DNA of 50,144 bases from Sedimenticola sp. (GCA_026196475.1 JAPHTA010000055.1:1-50144); one strand, 5' to 3'. Positions 15,441-23,914 are shown, counted from the stretch's first letter. Numbers and translations: made by a program. The notes: generated by a model not told the origin, from the letters alone.

Positions 15441-18427
15441 TTACGCTCCACGATAGAGGGAAGCACTACCGGTGCCTCGATCTGAGGCCTGTTTGTGCAG
15501 TACCAGTCCTTCTGCTTGTGATGGGCCGTAATGTAGGTATTGTTCTTGCCTTTCTTCAGGTTAAGGTCTTGAATCAATGAATCGACAAGACTGATTTTTT
15601 TGCCATCTTTGGTCAGCTGGGGATGCTTGGCAAAGAGTTCGGCATTTTTCTGCAGGCGGTCACGTATATCCGAGAACTTGACGCCAGGGGGCAGACGCAG
15701 ACGACCTGAGCGCAGGTCACGGCAGATCCGGACAATACTGTCCCCGGCCTGGAATTGCTGATCGAGGGCTGCGGGGTCGTAGCCGGTAATTGCTTCAGTC
15801 GCATCAAATTCGACCGATGTGCCACCACCTGCACCCAAGCCCAACGTGGCTGCAACTTTGGCTCCAAGCCGGATTTTGGTCCATGAGAGTTCAGCATCCA
15901 CTTTGGCCTCAGCCCCGGCACCGGCTGAAACCTCCCCCTGCGCCTTGCCAGTGAGTTTGATGCCCCACAACGATAGTGAGGCTTCTGCTGCTGCCTCTGC
16001 TTTTCCACCGATAAATACCTTGGCCTCTGCCGATCCAGCGATACGGTCAGAACCGAGATGTGCTTCAGCGGTGCCTTTGCCCTCCGCGCCAACCTTCGCA
16101 GTAGTTGATATCTTCCCTCCGACGGTGGCCTTACCGATTTTCTTTTCAGCACTACCGGTAGCCGTTGCCTTTATTGCATTCACTTCGGCATTGACGTCAA
16201 CCTTGGCATGCAAACCGCGCTTGTTTGCAGTTACTTCCCAGTTACCCGTAGAGCCATATTGACCAAGCTGGACCTTCGCATCACCGCCATATTCAACACC
16301 TGAGTCCGTTCTTCCGGCGGTACTGGTTGCCGCTGTCTTCTTTGCCTCATCGACGGGATCAAATAACTTACCGCCAGCAATTTTGACATTAACCTTGGTA
16401 GGGTCCCCCACCCGTTCACCATCCTTTGGCTCATTGGGGTCACCACCAGGCTTGAGGTCACTTTCATAAACGCCTTGGGTCGTGCGCGATTTTGACCAGG
16501 GCTTGTCGGTGGTTGTCGTGGTCACATTGGTGGTCGTTTTACGCCCATCGTCATCCGTGCTCGTTGTACTGGAAGACTGACTAGTTGTAGTAGTCTTTAT
16601 ACCAGTTCTATTGTCGGTGGTAGTGGAACGTCCGGTTTGGGTTGTACGCTTATGTCCGTCCTGTTCTTCCTCGATTGTGTGACTATTTCTCTTAGTTGTC
16701 GTAGTTCCACCGCCACCGGGTAGCCAGCTGTTTTTTGACTGGTGTGTCGTGGACTGCTCATTGGTGCTGGTCCTTTTGCCACTCTTGTCAGTTCGCGAAT
16801 TGGTGGTTTTTGTTGAATCACTTCTTCGGGTTACCTGACCACTGGCATCACGATCGACCTCGGATGTCTTCGCGGTCGATGAACTGGTTTTTTTCCCTTC
16901 GTATCCAGTCGAATTCTGACGGGTGCTACGAGTTGTACCGTCGGCGCCTTTTTCAATTATCTTTCTGTTCTGCTGGGTGGTTTTCCCACCGCCTGGAGTA
17001 CGCTTGTTTTCAGTGCGGCTGGTTCGCGTGGTTTCACTGCCATCGGCATCACGTGTTTTTGAAGTGATAGTTTTTGTATTCCTATTTCCTTCACGCTCGT
17101 CCGTCACCTTCCATTTACTGTTTTTTGCCTCTCCCCTGCGCTCCCTTGCAACTGCGTTCCGCTGTTGCTCCTGTTGCCTTTCTGCTGCCCGATTGGCCCG
17201 GTTTTTAGCCTGGCTGCCGATTGCCATTTCGTCTGGTTCCGGCTGCTTTGGCAAACCGGCCCTTTTTCGTGCATCTGTATTTGCGGAACGAGCCTTTTCG
17301 TTGGCCTCGTCAAGGGTCTTGTTACGTCCACGAATATTCTTTGCAGTATCCTCGGCATTCGGGTCGGCACGGCCTTTAGCATTTTTCTCCGCAGTTTTCG
17401 CAAGCGCCTCACGCACCTCTCTGATTTTTTGAGATTTTTTGGCCGCTACCGGCTTGGTATTCTGCACCTCCTGATCGGCTTGCTGTATCCATTTTTTCTC
17501 ATCCGCCTTCTGCTGTTCAGGGGTTGCACCCAGGGGGGTGATACCGGTCTCAAACTTATCTCCATAGTTTCTCAGCTTACGGGCTTGGTTGATTACCTCC
17601 GAATCATGACCTACCTCGTCGGCCGTTTTGCTGACACTCTTACCCATGGTTTTAAGGGCCATGTCACGCTTCAGCTGAGCCTCCGGAGAACGGTTGTTGA
17701 TGTCGGTATTTTCGAAATCTTCAGCCCCGTGGATAAACTTTTTCTCATTATCCAGGACATACCCCTCGGGGTCCCTTATGGACTCGGCACCCTTTACATC
17801 GGTCGCCTGCTTGCCGCCCGGGGTAGAGAAAGCATCATGGTACTTTTGCCGTTCGGCCAACTGCTTGTCAGAAGGGGGTTGCCAGAGCGTGGTGTCTTTT
17901 GACTTGTTGATGTATATACCCAAATCTTCATCATAATCGACGTCATCGCCCCGAGCCCGCCACTCATCAGCAATCTGCGCGGCAATATCACGGTCACTAG
18001 CAGTAATATCAACATCTGCCCTGACATCTTTAGGTGAACTGCCCGTGGTCTTGATTTGGGATCCATAGCGTCGCTGTAGATCTTCTAGATCCTGTCCCCG
18101 GCTATCGAGACCATTGAACTGAGATTGGATTTCGGACTTGTCCCTGGTGTAGTCGCTGAGCGCTTTCTGGTAATCAGGATGACTGGTATCTACAGTACCA
18201 TCAGCCTTGATTAGATCAGGGTTGTTGCGGACCCTCGAGTGGTAGTTGCTCTCCAGGACTTTCAGTGCGTTCTGCTGACGAACCCGAAGCTCGTCGATAC
18301 TGTCTGCCGGGAAAACATCTAGTGGCAGTCCAGTCAATAACAGAAGTACGATGACCAATAACCATCGATGGATGTCAGCGCACCCGTTATGCACTTGCCG
18401 GAAAGAGTGATCAGTAAATACCGTCAC
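15437..18427 (-). CDS. Exported Thr/Ser/Lys-rich repeat protein with Ala/Gly-rich beta-like C-terminal region
   Basis: The 996-residue product starts at GTG, supported by AAGGAG seven bases upstream, and has a signal-like hydrophobic segment (about 21-40). Residues 40-450 are charged and helix-prone. Residues about 455-650 are extremely rich in Thr, Ser, Arg, Lys and Asp, built from irregular ~20-residue units with a D-x-x-G-x-x-T-x-T core. Residues about 705-872 alternate small and charged residues (KAEAAAEASL, VSAGAGAEAKV), resembling the alternating regions before the toxin domain in polymorphic toxins or an amphipathic beta sheet. The C-terminal ~120 residues carry two Cys and match nothing I recognise. 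It overlaps the TPR gene by 17 bases and the giant gene by four. Function unknown. Confidence 0.75.
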   Translation of the reverse strand: MTVFTDHSFRQVHNGCADIHRWLLVIVLLLLTGLPLDVFPADSIDELRVRQQNALKVLESNYHSRVRNNPDLIKADGTVDTSHPDYQKALSDYTRDKSEIQSQFNGLDSRGQDLEDLQRRYGSQIKTTGSSPKDVRADVDITASDRDIAAQIADEWRARGDDVDYDEDLGIYINKSKDTTLWQPPSDKQLAERQKYHDAFSTPGGKQATDVKGAESIRDPEGYVLDNEKKFIHGAEDFENTDINNRSPEAQLKRDMALKTMGKSVSKTADEVGHDSEVINQARKLRNYGDKFETGITPLGATPEQQKADEKKWIQQADQEVQNTKPVAAKKSQKIREVREALAKTAEKNAKGRADPNAEDTAKNIRGRNKTLDEANEKARSANTDARKRAGLPKQPEPDEMAIGSQAKNRANRAAERQQEQQRNAVARERRGEAKNSKWKVTDEREGNRNTKTITSKTRDADGSETTRTSRTENKRTPGGGKTTQQNRKIIEKGADGTTRSTRQNSTGYEGKKTSSSTAKTSEVDRDASGQVTRRSDSTKTTNSRTDKSGKRTSTNEQSTTHQSKNSWLPGGGGTTTTKRNSHTIEEEQDGHKRTTQTGRSTTTDNRTGIKTTTTSQSSSTTSTDDDGRKTTTNVTTTTTDKPWSKSRTTQGVYESDLKPGGDPNEPKDGERVGDPTKVNVKIAGGKLFDPVDEAKKTAATSTAGRTDSGVEYGGDAKVQLGQYGSTGNWEVTANKRGLHAKVDVNAEVNAIKATATGSAEKKIGKATVGGKISTTAKVGAEGKGTAEAHLGSDRIAGSAEAKVFIGGKAEAAAEASLSLWGIKLTGKAQGEVSAGAGAEAKVDAELSWTKIRLGAKVAATLGLGAGGGTSVEFDATEAITGYDPAALDQQFQAGDSIVRICRDLRSGRLRLPPGVKFSDIRDRLQKNAELFAKHPQLTKDGKKISLVDSLIQDLNLKKGKNNTYITAHHKQKDWYCTNRPQIEAPVVLPSIVERK

Positions 18428-19310
18428 TACCGATCTCCTTCATCAGAGTGGCAGCTTTTTCCTTGATGCCAGCATCGACTTTGGAATCATTCAGAATGGC
18501 TCGAAGTTCCCTCTGCGCTGCTTTGGTTTGACCTAGCTTGATCTGGGTTTCGGCAAGATAGAGGGGAAGCACCTGGGAGTCACTGCCTGCATTCCGCGCT
18601 TCCAAATAGCGCTTCGATGCCTCCTCTATGCGGCCAAGGTCATCTAGAACAGTAGCAAGTAGAAACAGGAATTCAGGATTGCCGGGATCCGCCTTTACGG
18701 CTTCTTCCAGTAACCGGATCGCCTCATCCCCTCTCCGCATTCCAAGCAGCAGTACGGCAAGACGGTAACGTGATGCCGCATGATTGGGGTCCGCCTTGAT
18801 AGCCCGCCGCAGATGCTCTTCGGCAGGTCCAGTCTGACCAGACGCCATCAAGATCTGGCCCATGTTGTACCAGGAATCAGCCCGTTTCGGATCAATATTT
18901 ACCGCTGCCTTGAAATTGACCATGGCTTCATTGATCTGCCCTTGCTTCAATGCCAGTACACCGAGATTGTTATAGGTCTCAGCAAACAGCGGATCTGCAT
19001 CCAGGGCGCAATTGTAGTTCTTTTTTGCCTGCTCAAACTGACCCTGTGCCAGAGCGATATTCCCCAGAAGATTGCAAGCATCCTTATCATCGGGATTCTC
19101 CTTCAGAATGGCTTCAAGATGCGTTTGCGCCTGCTCGATACTGCCTTCCCTCAGCGCCTTTTCAGCCAGTCTGAATCGCTCGTCCACGATTTCCTCTCCG
19201 CTGTGTAAGTTGAATGATATAGCCAGAGTAGCGATCAGCAGCAGAGCAGCCAGCCATCGCCTTGTGCGGCAAATCTGCCGCAGTTTGCTGCCTGTTAGTT
19301 TGGTTTGCAT
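18411..19310 (-). CDS. Membrane-anchored or exported TPR protein
   Basis: The 299-residue product starts at the ATG at 19310 (GGAG nine bases upstream; a TTG one codon earlier is unlikely). After a basic N-terminus, a hydrophobic segment (WLAALLLIATLAISF) acts as signal or anchor. About seven tetratricopeptide repeats follow, with typical A-L-x-x-x-P and Y-N-N-L-G-x-x pairs (for example YNNLGVLALKQGQINEAMVN and WYNMGQILMASGQTGPAEEH). The TPR superhelix should bind other operon products in the periplasm. It has 24 bases to the upstream stop and a 17-base overlap with the next gene. It resembles PilF/NrfG-like TPR proteins generally, but no specific assignment is possible. Confidence 0.85.
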   Translation of the reverse strand: MQTKLTGSKLRQICRTRRWLAALLLIATLAISFNLHSGEEIVDERFRLAEKALREGSIEQAQTHLEAILKENPDDKDACNLLGNIALAQGQFEQAKKNYNCALDADPLFAETYNNLGVLALKQGQINEAMVNFKAAVNIDPKRADSWYNMGQILMASGQTGPAEEHLRRAIKADPNHAASRYRLAVLLLGMRRGDEAIRLLEEAVKADPGNPEFLFLLATVLDDLGRIEEASKRYLEARNAGSDSQVLPLYLAETQIKLGQTKAAQRELRAILNDSKVDAGIKEKAATLMKEIGSDGIY

Positions 19311-19334
19311 CAACCCATCTCCCGTTAAATCGGC

Positions 19335-20630
19335 TTACTCATGCCAGTCGACACCAACAAGCTCAATCAAACGCGCACTGGCCTGCTGTCCTTGGAGCGT
19401 CTGGTGCCCCTGGTCGGTCCGCATCACCTGCCTGTACTGTGCAATGGCAGATGAGCGGTCACCGATTCTCTCCAGGGCATCGGCATACTCCAACAGCTCC
19501 TGAATCTGCGGCATCTCGACAAAGGCCATCTTGCTGAATTGCTCCCGGTAAAGCCGGGCCACCTCATCCCACTTCTGCGCCTGTATCAGCCCAATCATCT
19601 GGATTCGGTTTCGAGCCACTCGCAGCCATAGATCGCTCATATCATAGTCAGCTGCCTGTTCACCACCGGCTGTTTTTTCCACCTGCCGGTAGATCGAAAG
19701 TGCCCGATCGCGTTCTCCTGCACCCTCCAGCGCACGGGCATAATCGAGCATAATCACCAGGTAGTGACTATTCTCGAGACTCAGGTCTGCAATAGTGCTG
19801 TCGCGAAGTTCAACGGCCCCTTGCCACTGCCCGGTATCCTCATAGAGCCGAAGCAGGCGCTGACGCATCTTCTCTGCCAATTCGGTATCTACGTAGCGTG
19901 ACAGGTAGTCTTCCAGAAGGCGTCTCAATTTGAAGTATTCTGGTGGATCCATGCCGATCCGGTAGAGGTTGGATAACCTGAAGTAGGACTCTTCCGCCTG
20001 CTCAGTATCGGGGCATTCATCTATCAACTGCAGGTAGAGCGCCTCAATCTGCTCATAGTCATAGCGATCGGCCTGGCGAATCTGTTCAAATAACTGCTCC
20101 GCCCGCACCTGCTGCTGTTCCAGCGTCAGAGTGGGATCCGCCTCTGTTGCCGAATCAACTGCCGGCGGTTGTACATTCTCCGGTACCACCGCACCCTGTT
20201 GCCCCACAATGCGGACAATACCGACATTTCCTTTTGTCGGGTTGCGCGACCAGGTACCGGGTTCTGAATCAAGTACGGTGTAAGTACCCGCCTCAAGTGG
20301 TTGGTTCGGCGTGACTTCCCAGTAGGCGTTGACCAGCCCTTTTTCATTTGTCTTACCTTTTGCAACCCAGGGCCCGAACAACTTCTTGTCTTTTCCCTGT
20401 AGCGCAATTGAGCCTGGTTTTGCTCCCTTCCCCTGGTTCCAGTGAAAGGTCTGTATACGGGTGATAGTGCGGCGATCATAGAGGGTAAATCGAGTCGGTT
20501 TCAACGGAACACTATCCACCGGAGTAGCCATGGTAGTGTCATAGATCACGTCGGATTGTGCCGTAGCGAGGCCGGGGGCCATGATCGAGAGCAGGACGGT
20601 CACGAGGACGTGATATCGAAGGCTGGCCAT
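19335..20630 (-). CDS. Exported protein with N-terminal beta domain and TPR-like C-terminus
   Basis: The 431-residue product starts at the ATG at 20630, which has GGAG eleven bases upstream; a longer frame to 20714 would overlap the preceding gene and lacks support. A signal peptide ends near GLATAQ. Residues about 25-135 form a beta-rich domain containing GTYTVLDSEPGTWSRNP, a motif seen in uncharacterised exported proteins. The remaining ~290 residues are helical with TPR or Sel1-like spacing (EQLFEQIRQADRYDYEQIEA, RDRALSIYRQVEKTAGG, IAQYRQVMRT). It is the second gene of the operon, 25 bases after the first. Probably a periplasmic adaptor; family not recognised. Confidence 0.8.
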   Translation of the reverse strand: MASLRYHVLVTVLLSIMAPGLATAQSDVIYDTTMATPVDSVPLKPTRFTLYDRRTITRIQTFHWNQGKGAKPGSIALQGKDKKLFGPWVAKGKTNEKGLVNAYWEVTPNQPLEAGTYTVLDSEPGTWSRNPTKGNVGIVRIVGQQGAVVPENVQPPAVDSATEADPTLTLEQQQVRAEQLFEQIRQADRYDYEQIEALYLQLIDECPDTEQAEESYFRLSNLYRIGMDPPEYFKLRRLLEDYLSRYVDTELAEKMRQRLLRLYEDTGQWQGAVELRDSTIADLSLENSHYLVIMLDYARALEGAGERDRALSIYRQVEKTAGGEQAADYDMSDLWLRVARNRIQMIGLIQAQKWDEVARLYREQFSKMAFVEMPQIQELLEYADALERIGDRSSAIAQYRQVMRTDQGHQTLQGQQASARLIELVGVDWHE

Positions 20631-20655
20631 GTTTATTTCTTCTCCAACTGACTTA

Positions 20656-22671
20656 CTACTTGCCACCGGCCAACACCTTTTCGAGAAGCTGGACATGTGC
20701 CTCCAGCCGGTCATCGGGGTAGAACGTCAGACTGTGACGGTACTTCTCAACCGCTTCTCTCAGTTTTCCCTGCTCCTGTAGTGCCGCGCCCTCGCTACGC
20801 AAGGTACTGGCTTTCTGGTACCGCTGTCGCGCATCGATAACTGCTGCATTTTCAGGTTCTGCATCAACATCGGGTGGAATACGGGTATCCGCCCTATAAG
20901 CCCCTGGCAACGTCACCTCGTTTTCAACCTGTCCCGGGTTGTGAACAGGCTCCTCCCTGGCAGGCCTCTCCGGGGTGTCTGGCAGGTCAACAGCGAGCGT
21001 GGGTTTAATGGCTGTCGCAGCCTGGTCACTCTCAAGTGGCGCACTCTCCCCCGCGACCTCTGTCCGTTGATTCTGACCTTCGGCTTCGCTGCCTACCGCT
21101 TTTCCACCAATGGCGCTTGCAACCTCTGGTGCAAGTCCTTTCTTCCCGGCTGTACCGGTACTAACTCCTGTTGATACCGCTGGTTGATCGACCTTCTCCG
21201 GCAGGCTGGCAGCAACCGGGGCCTTTGTTCGCACTACCGGTGTCTCGCTCTCCCATTCCGGTCCAAAGGCGATCGTCTCCATTACTCGCCTGTGGAGAGC
21301 GGTATCCGGCTCGGCGAGAGCAGCTGGCTTGGTAGCAAACTGCAGGTAAAAAAACGAGGGAGTGTTCTGTTGACTGGTCGCCCCAAAACGCATTCGGGTA
21401 TCGAGGATATAGTAGTCGTAGAGCGTCTCGACCTTGTCAGAGCCGGTATGCCGCTTGCGATAGTGGGTTGCAGGATAACCATCGATGGTCAACTGTTCAA
21501 GGACCTCGGACGGGTGCTCGTAACCCTTTATCGGATGCACGTTCGTGGTATTGTGAATAATGCTGGCCCTGATATCAGCGCCTGTGGTAAGTGATCTGTC
21601 ATACCAGCTGAGCTGGTACCTGGTATCCTGATTTTTCCGCCAGCTTCGCGGTACCTCTATTTGCATCCCCTGGCTCCACTCGTAGGCTATCAGCTCATCG
21701 CAAGGCCCTGCCTGTTCCGGCAACGTCAACCGAACACTGTTTAGCAACTGCTCCAGCGCCTCTTTATGCTCCGACAGTTGTTCATCAGTCCCTGTTATGG
21801 CATATCCAAAGCGATCACCCTTGGCCAGACAGATATCTGAGAGATACAGAACAGTAGTTGCAGGAATTGTCTTTTTGCGCATCGGTGTTGCGTAGGTGGT
21901 GCCGATACCTGTAGCGCTAATCCTCCAGGCGGGAATACCGAACATCTCTGATTTCTCTAACACCGGTTCTTTCATCTTGCTAAGCATCCCGTTGCTACCA
22001 GTGAGATGGTAGCCATGGGCGAAGCGAATCAGTCGGGCTCCGTACAGCGAGAGTAGTGGTGGCTCCCAGGAAACATTGTCTGAATGGTCGGTCATCTCCC
22101 AGTTGTTACGTACCTCCAGGCTGAACAGCCCATCAAAGAGATCGTGTCGACTGTATCCCTGCAAAGTGGAAACCAATTCAGGCGTGGCGCTTATGCTTGA
22201 CATGACCTTTTCAATAACCGGTGTCCATTGATCAACGGGCATCCCGACAACCGAAGCGCTCAGTGAGATCTTGTCACCATCCGGCAACAGTCCCTCGACG
22301 ATTATCACCCTGAGAAACGCATCCAGTTCCTCGATTTGACCCGATATCTGATGCTGATTGGCTGAGAGTTCACCCACCTTGACATCACCCAGCGACGTCA
22401 CCGTCATGCCATCCTTTTCTGCCCGTTTCAGCGTTTTTTCAGGATGTCGCTCGCGGGTCAAATTGACCCCTATCGCCTGACGCTCCTCCTTGTTCTTGAT
22501 ACCCCACTGGCCTTCGAATTCGCGCTCCCTGAGTGCCGCCCAATCGGCTGGAATGGAGAATACCAAGCCGCCATGGGTAACTTGCTTCCAGTCCGCGGGA
22601 ATCTCTGCCAGCCCGACCAGGGGAAACAGCAAAATTAAAGCAAGCAAAAGCCAGGGAGTATTTTTATTCAT
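20656..22671 (-). CDS. Exported triple DcrB/PsbP-like domain protein with TPR-like C-terminal tail
   Basis: The 671-residue product is the first gene of the twelve-gene operon. A signal peptide (about 1-22) is followed by what look like three tandem copies of one alpha/beta domain at about 34-161, 180-315 and 334-468. Each opens with a strand and W motif (LVFSIPADW, LFSLEVRNNW, MQIEVPRSW) and ends with a helix (EKVMSSIS, EQLLNSVRL, RRVMETIAF), as in DcrB/Mog1/PsbP-like folds. A Pro/Ala/Glu-rich linker (470-605) leads to a TPR-like tail (about 617-671) closely related to the tail of the 2107-residue protein. The ATG has no strong Shine-Dalgarno. Function unknown; the fold assignment is by eye. 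Confidence 0.75.
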   Translation of the reverse strand: MNKNTPWLLLALILLFPLVGLAEIPADWKQVTHGGLVFSIPADWAALREREFEGQWGIKNKEERQAIGVNLTRERHPEKTLKRAEKDGMTVTSLGDVKVGELSANQHQISGQIEELDAFLRVIIVEGLLPDGDKISLSASVVGMPVDQWTPVIEKVMSSISATPELVSTLQGYSRHDLFDGLFSLEVRNNWEMTDHSDNVSWEPPLLSLYGARLIRFAHGYHLTGSNGMLSKMKEPVLEKSEMFGIPAWRISATGIGTTYATPMRKKTIPATTVLYLSDICLAKGDRFGYAITGTDEQLSEHKEALEQLLNSVRLTLPEQAGPCDELIAYEWSQGMQIEVPRSWRKNQDTRYQLSWYDRSLTTGADIRASIIHNTTNVHPIKGYEHPSEVLEQLTIDGYPATHYRKRHTGSDKVETLYDYYILDTRMRFGATSQQNTPSFFYLQFATKPAALAEPDTALHRRVMETIAFGPEWESETPVVRTKAPVAASLPEKVDQPAVSTGVSTGTAGKKGLAPEVASAIGGKAVGSEAEGQNQRTEVAGESAPLESDQAATAIKPTLAVDLPDTPERPAREEPVHNPGQVENEVTLPGAYRADTRIPPDVDAEPENAAVIDARQRYQKASTLRSEGAALQEQGKLREAVEKYRHSLTFYPDDRLEAHVQLLEKVLAGGK

Positions 22672-22876
22672 TTAAATCTGCCATCAGACAAGAGGGGAAT
22701 GAATCGTTGAAGCGAAGAAGAGATTGCGGATGCAATGATACAAGGACAATGAGAATTAACTCCCCCCTGCAAAATTGAATGTTCAACTGTTACCGCCCTA
22801 CCCATACTGCGATGGAACCTTTTTGTTTGTTATTAGGCTTTTTGTTAAAAGGGTCTCACTTTCGCCGGATGGTGCC

Positions 22877-22890
22877 ATGATGCATATCAA
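22877..22890 (-). promoter_or_regulatory. FNR/Anr-like binding site
   Basis: The minus strand reads TTGAT-ATGC-ATCAT, nine of ten matches to the FNR consensus TTGAT-N4-ATCAA. It lies about 205 bases upstream of the first gene of the envelope operon, the only gene oriented to use it. No clear -10 was found at the spacing expected for a class I or II site, so regulation of the operon by oxygen is only suggested. Confidence 0.3.
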
Positions 22891-23010
22891 TTGACACTGA
22901 CAAACACAACAGCGAAGGATTTTCACGCTCTGCACGGCACCCTACCAAAGGGCATCACGAAAGGTAAAAGTCTATCCCAATCACCCCCCTGAGCCCGGGT
23001 TTCCGCCAGC

Positions 23011-23040
23011 TGCTTCAACTGCATCCCTGATGTTGAAGCA
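23011..23040. repeat. 9-bp perfect inverted repeat
   Basis: TGCTTCAAC (23011-23019) and GTTGAAGCA (23032-23040) are perfect inverse complements around a 12-base loop. There is no T-tract on either side, so it is not an ordinary intrinsic terminator; it could be an operator or a structured RNA element. Confidence 0.5.
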
Positions 23041-23124
23041 AACGCCGTATAATAGTGAGGTTATACGCTGGAATCCAGCAGCCCATCAAAATAACTGCCC
23101 TGGTATCCCTGTATCGGATTGAGA

Positions 23125-23145
23125 CTGCGATCTGCGATCTGCGAT
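23125..23145. repeat. Three tandem copies of CTGCGAT
   Basis: A seven-base unit is repeated three times without change. It is too short and too few for a CRISPR array; more likely a slippage repeat or iteron-like protein site. No function can be assigned. Confidence 0.5.
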
Positions 23146-23424
23146 CCACCGGTCCGCTTTGCCGGGGGGTCGATTGTATTCGGCAGGCCCGGCATCCCGT
23201 GAAGTTATGCGGGATCCCGTGCTTCTTTCATCGGTCTGACACCCGTCCAGGGCATTCGGGTAGTTAGTTAGTAGTTGGATAAAAGACGAAGAATACCGCC
23301 CGGTAGGCTATCAGGCAGTCCCGGAATCCGACCACTTTGGGATTACCAATCAAGCTACCTGCTCCGGTAAAACCGGATGGGCTGAATTTGCCCTGGAGCG
23401 GGACGGCAGGCTATCACCCTCAGA

Positions 23425-23904
23425 CTAGGCGCCGTCACCCATCTGGCTCTGCAGGTAGTTCTCCAGCCCAATGCGCTGAATCATCCCCAGCTGTTTCTCC
23501 AGCCAGTAGGCGTGATCCTCCTCGGTATCGTCCAGCATCACCTCCAGGATCTCCCGGGTCTGGTAGTCCCTCTCCTCCTCGCAGACCGCTATCGCCTTTT
23601 TCAGAGCCTTCACCACCTTGTACTCCACATCCAGGTCATTCTGCAGCATCTCCGGCACGCCGGCTCCGATTTTTAGTCCATCCTGGACCGAGAGATCGGG
23701 CGTACCCTCCAGGAACAGAATGCGCCGGATCAGGGCATCCGCATGCCGGGTCTCGTCCTCCATCTCGTGGTTTATCCGCTCATACAACTTCTGCAGCCCC
23801 CAGTCGTCGTACATCCGGGAGTGGGTGAAATACTGGTCTCGGGCCGCCAATTCACCTGCAAGCAATTTCTGCAATTGTTTTATAACCTTCTGATTACCCT
23901 TCAT
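23425..23904 (-). CDS. bfr: Bacterioferritin, ferroxidase-type subunit (heme ligand lost)
   Basis: The 159-residue product is a full-length bacterioferritin and aligns with E. coli Bfr almost without gaps. All diiron ferroxidase ligands are present: Glu18, Glu51, His54, Glu94, Glu128 and His131 (127/130 in E. coli). The heme-coordinating Met52 is replaced by Thr (DETRHAD instead of DEMKHAD). It should therefore oxidise Fe(II) for storage in the 24-mer but not bind heme by itself. The ATG has a strong GAGGAGG site. It is the second gene of a two-gene unit, 10 bases after the heme-type subunit, as in organisms with heteromeric bacterioferritin. Confidence 0.93.
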   Translation of the reverse strand: MKGNQKVIKQLQKLLAGELAARDQYFTHSRMYDDWGLQKLYERINHEMEDETRHADALIRRILFLEGTPDLSVQDGLKIGAGVPEMLQNDLDVEYKVVKALKKAIAVCEEERDYQTREILEVMLDDTEEDHAYWLEKQLGMIQRIGLENYLQSQMGDGA

Positions 23905-23914
23905 TTTAACCTCC

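Larger units (their letters stand above)
22672..23424. other. 753-base non-coding region upstream of the envelope operon
   Basis: No convincing gene is present; the short open frames here have no recognisable product or ribosome site. It holds an FNR-like dyad (22877-22890), a 9-bp hairpin (23011-23040), an AT-rich palindrome GTATAA-N8-TTATAC (23047-23066), a 7-base tandem repeat (23125-23145) and a short inverted repeat ATCCCG/CGGGAT (23194-23215). The operon promoter (minus strand) should lie here, but I could not find a good -35/-10 pair. No terminator with a T-tract was seen after the bacterioferritin genes. Confidence 0.6.

Noticed and set aside
22867-22881. Sigma-54-like TGGCAC-N6-GGC on the minus strand before the envelope operon
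   Set aside because: The GC of the -12 element is one base too close to the -24 GG, and sigma-54 promoters do not tolerate that spacing.
23048-23053. TATAAT hexamer on the plus strand
   Set aside because: No -35 hexamer at 16-18 bases and no gene downstream on that strand; better explained as half of a short AT palindrome.
23125-23145. CRISPR array
   Set aside because: Only three adjacent 7-base units with no spacers and no cas genes.
23055-23267. 70-codon open frame (plus) in the non-coding gap
   Set aside because: No ribosome site, no recognisable sequence, low-quality composition.
1-23424. Confirmed genomic island with tRNA attachment site
   Set aside because: No integrase, no insertion sequence and no repeat of a tRNA 3' end was found; composition contrast is only an impression, so it is kept as a finding and not as a feature.
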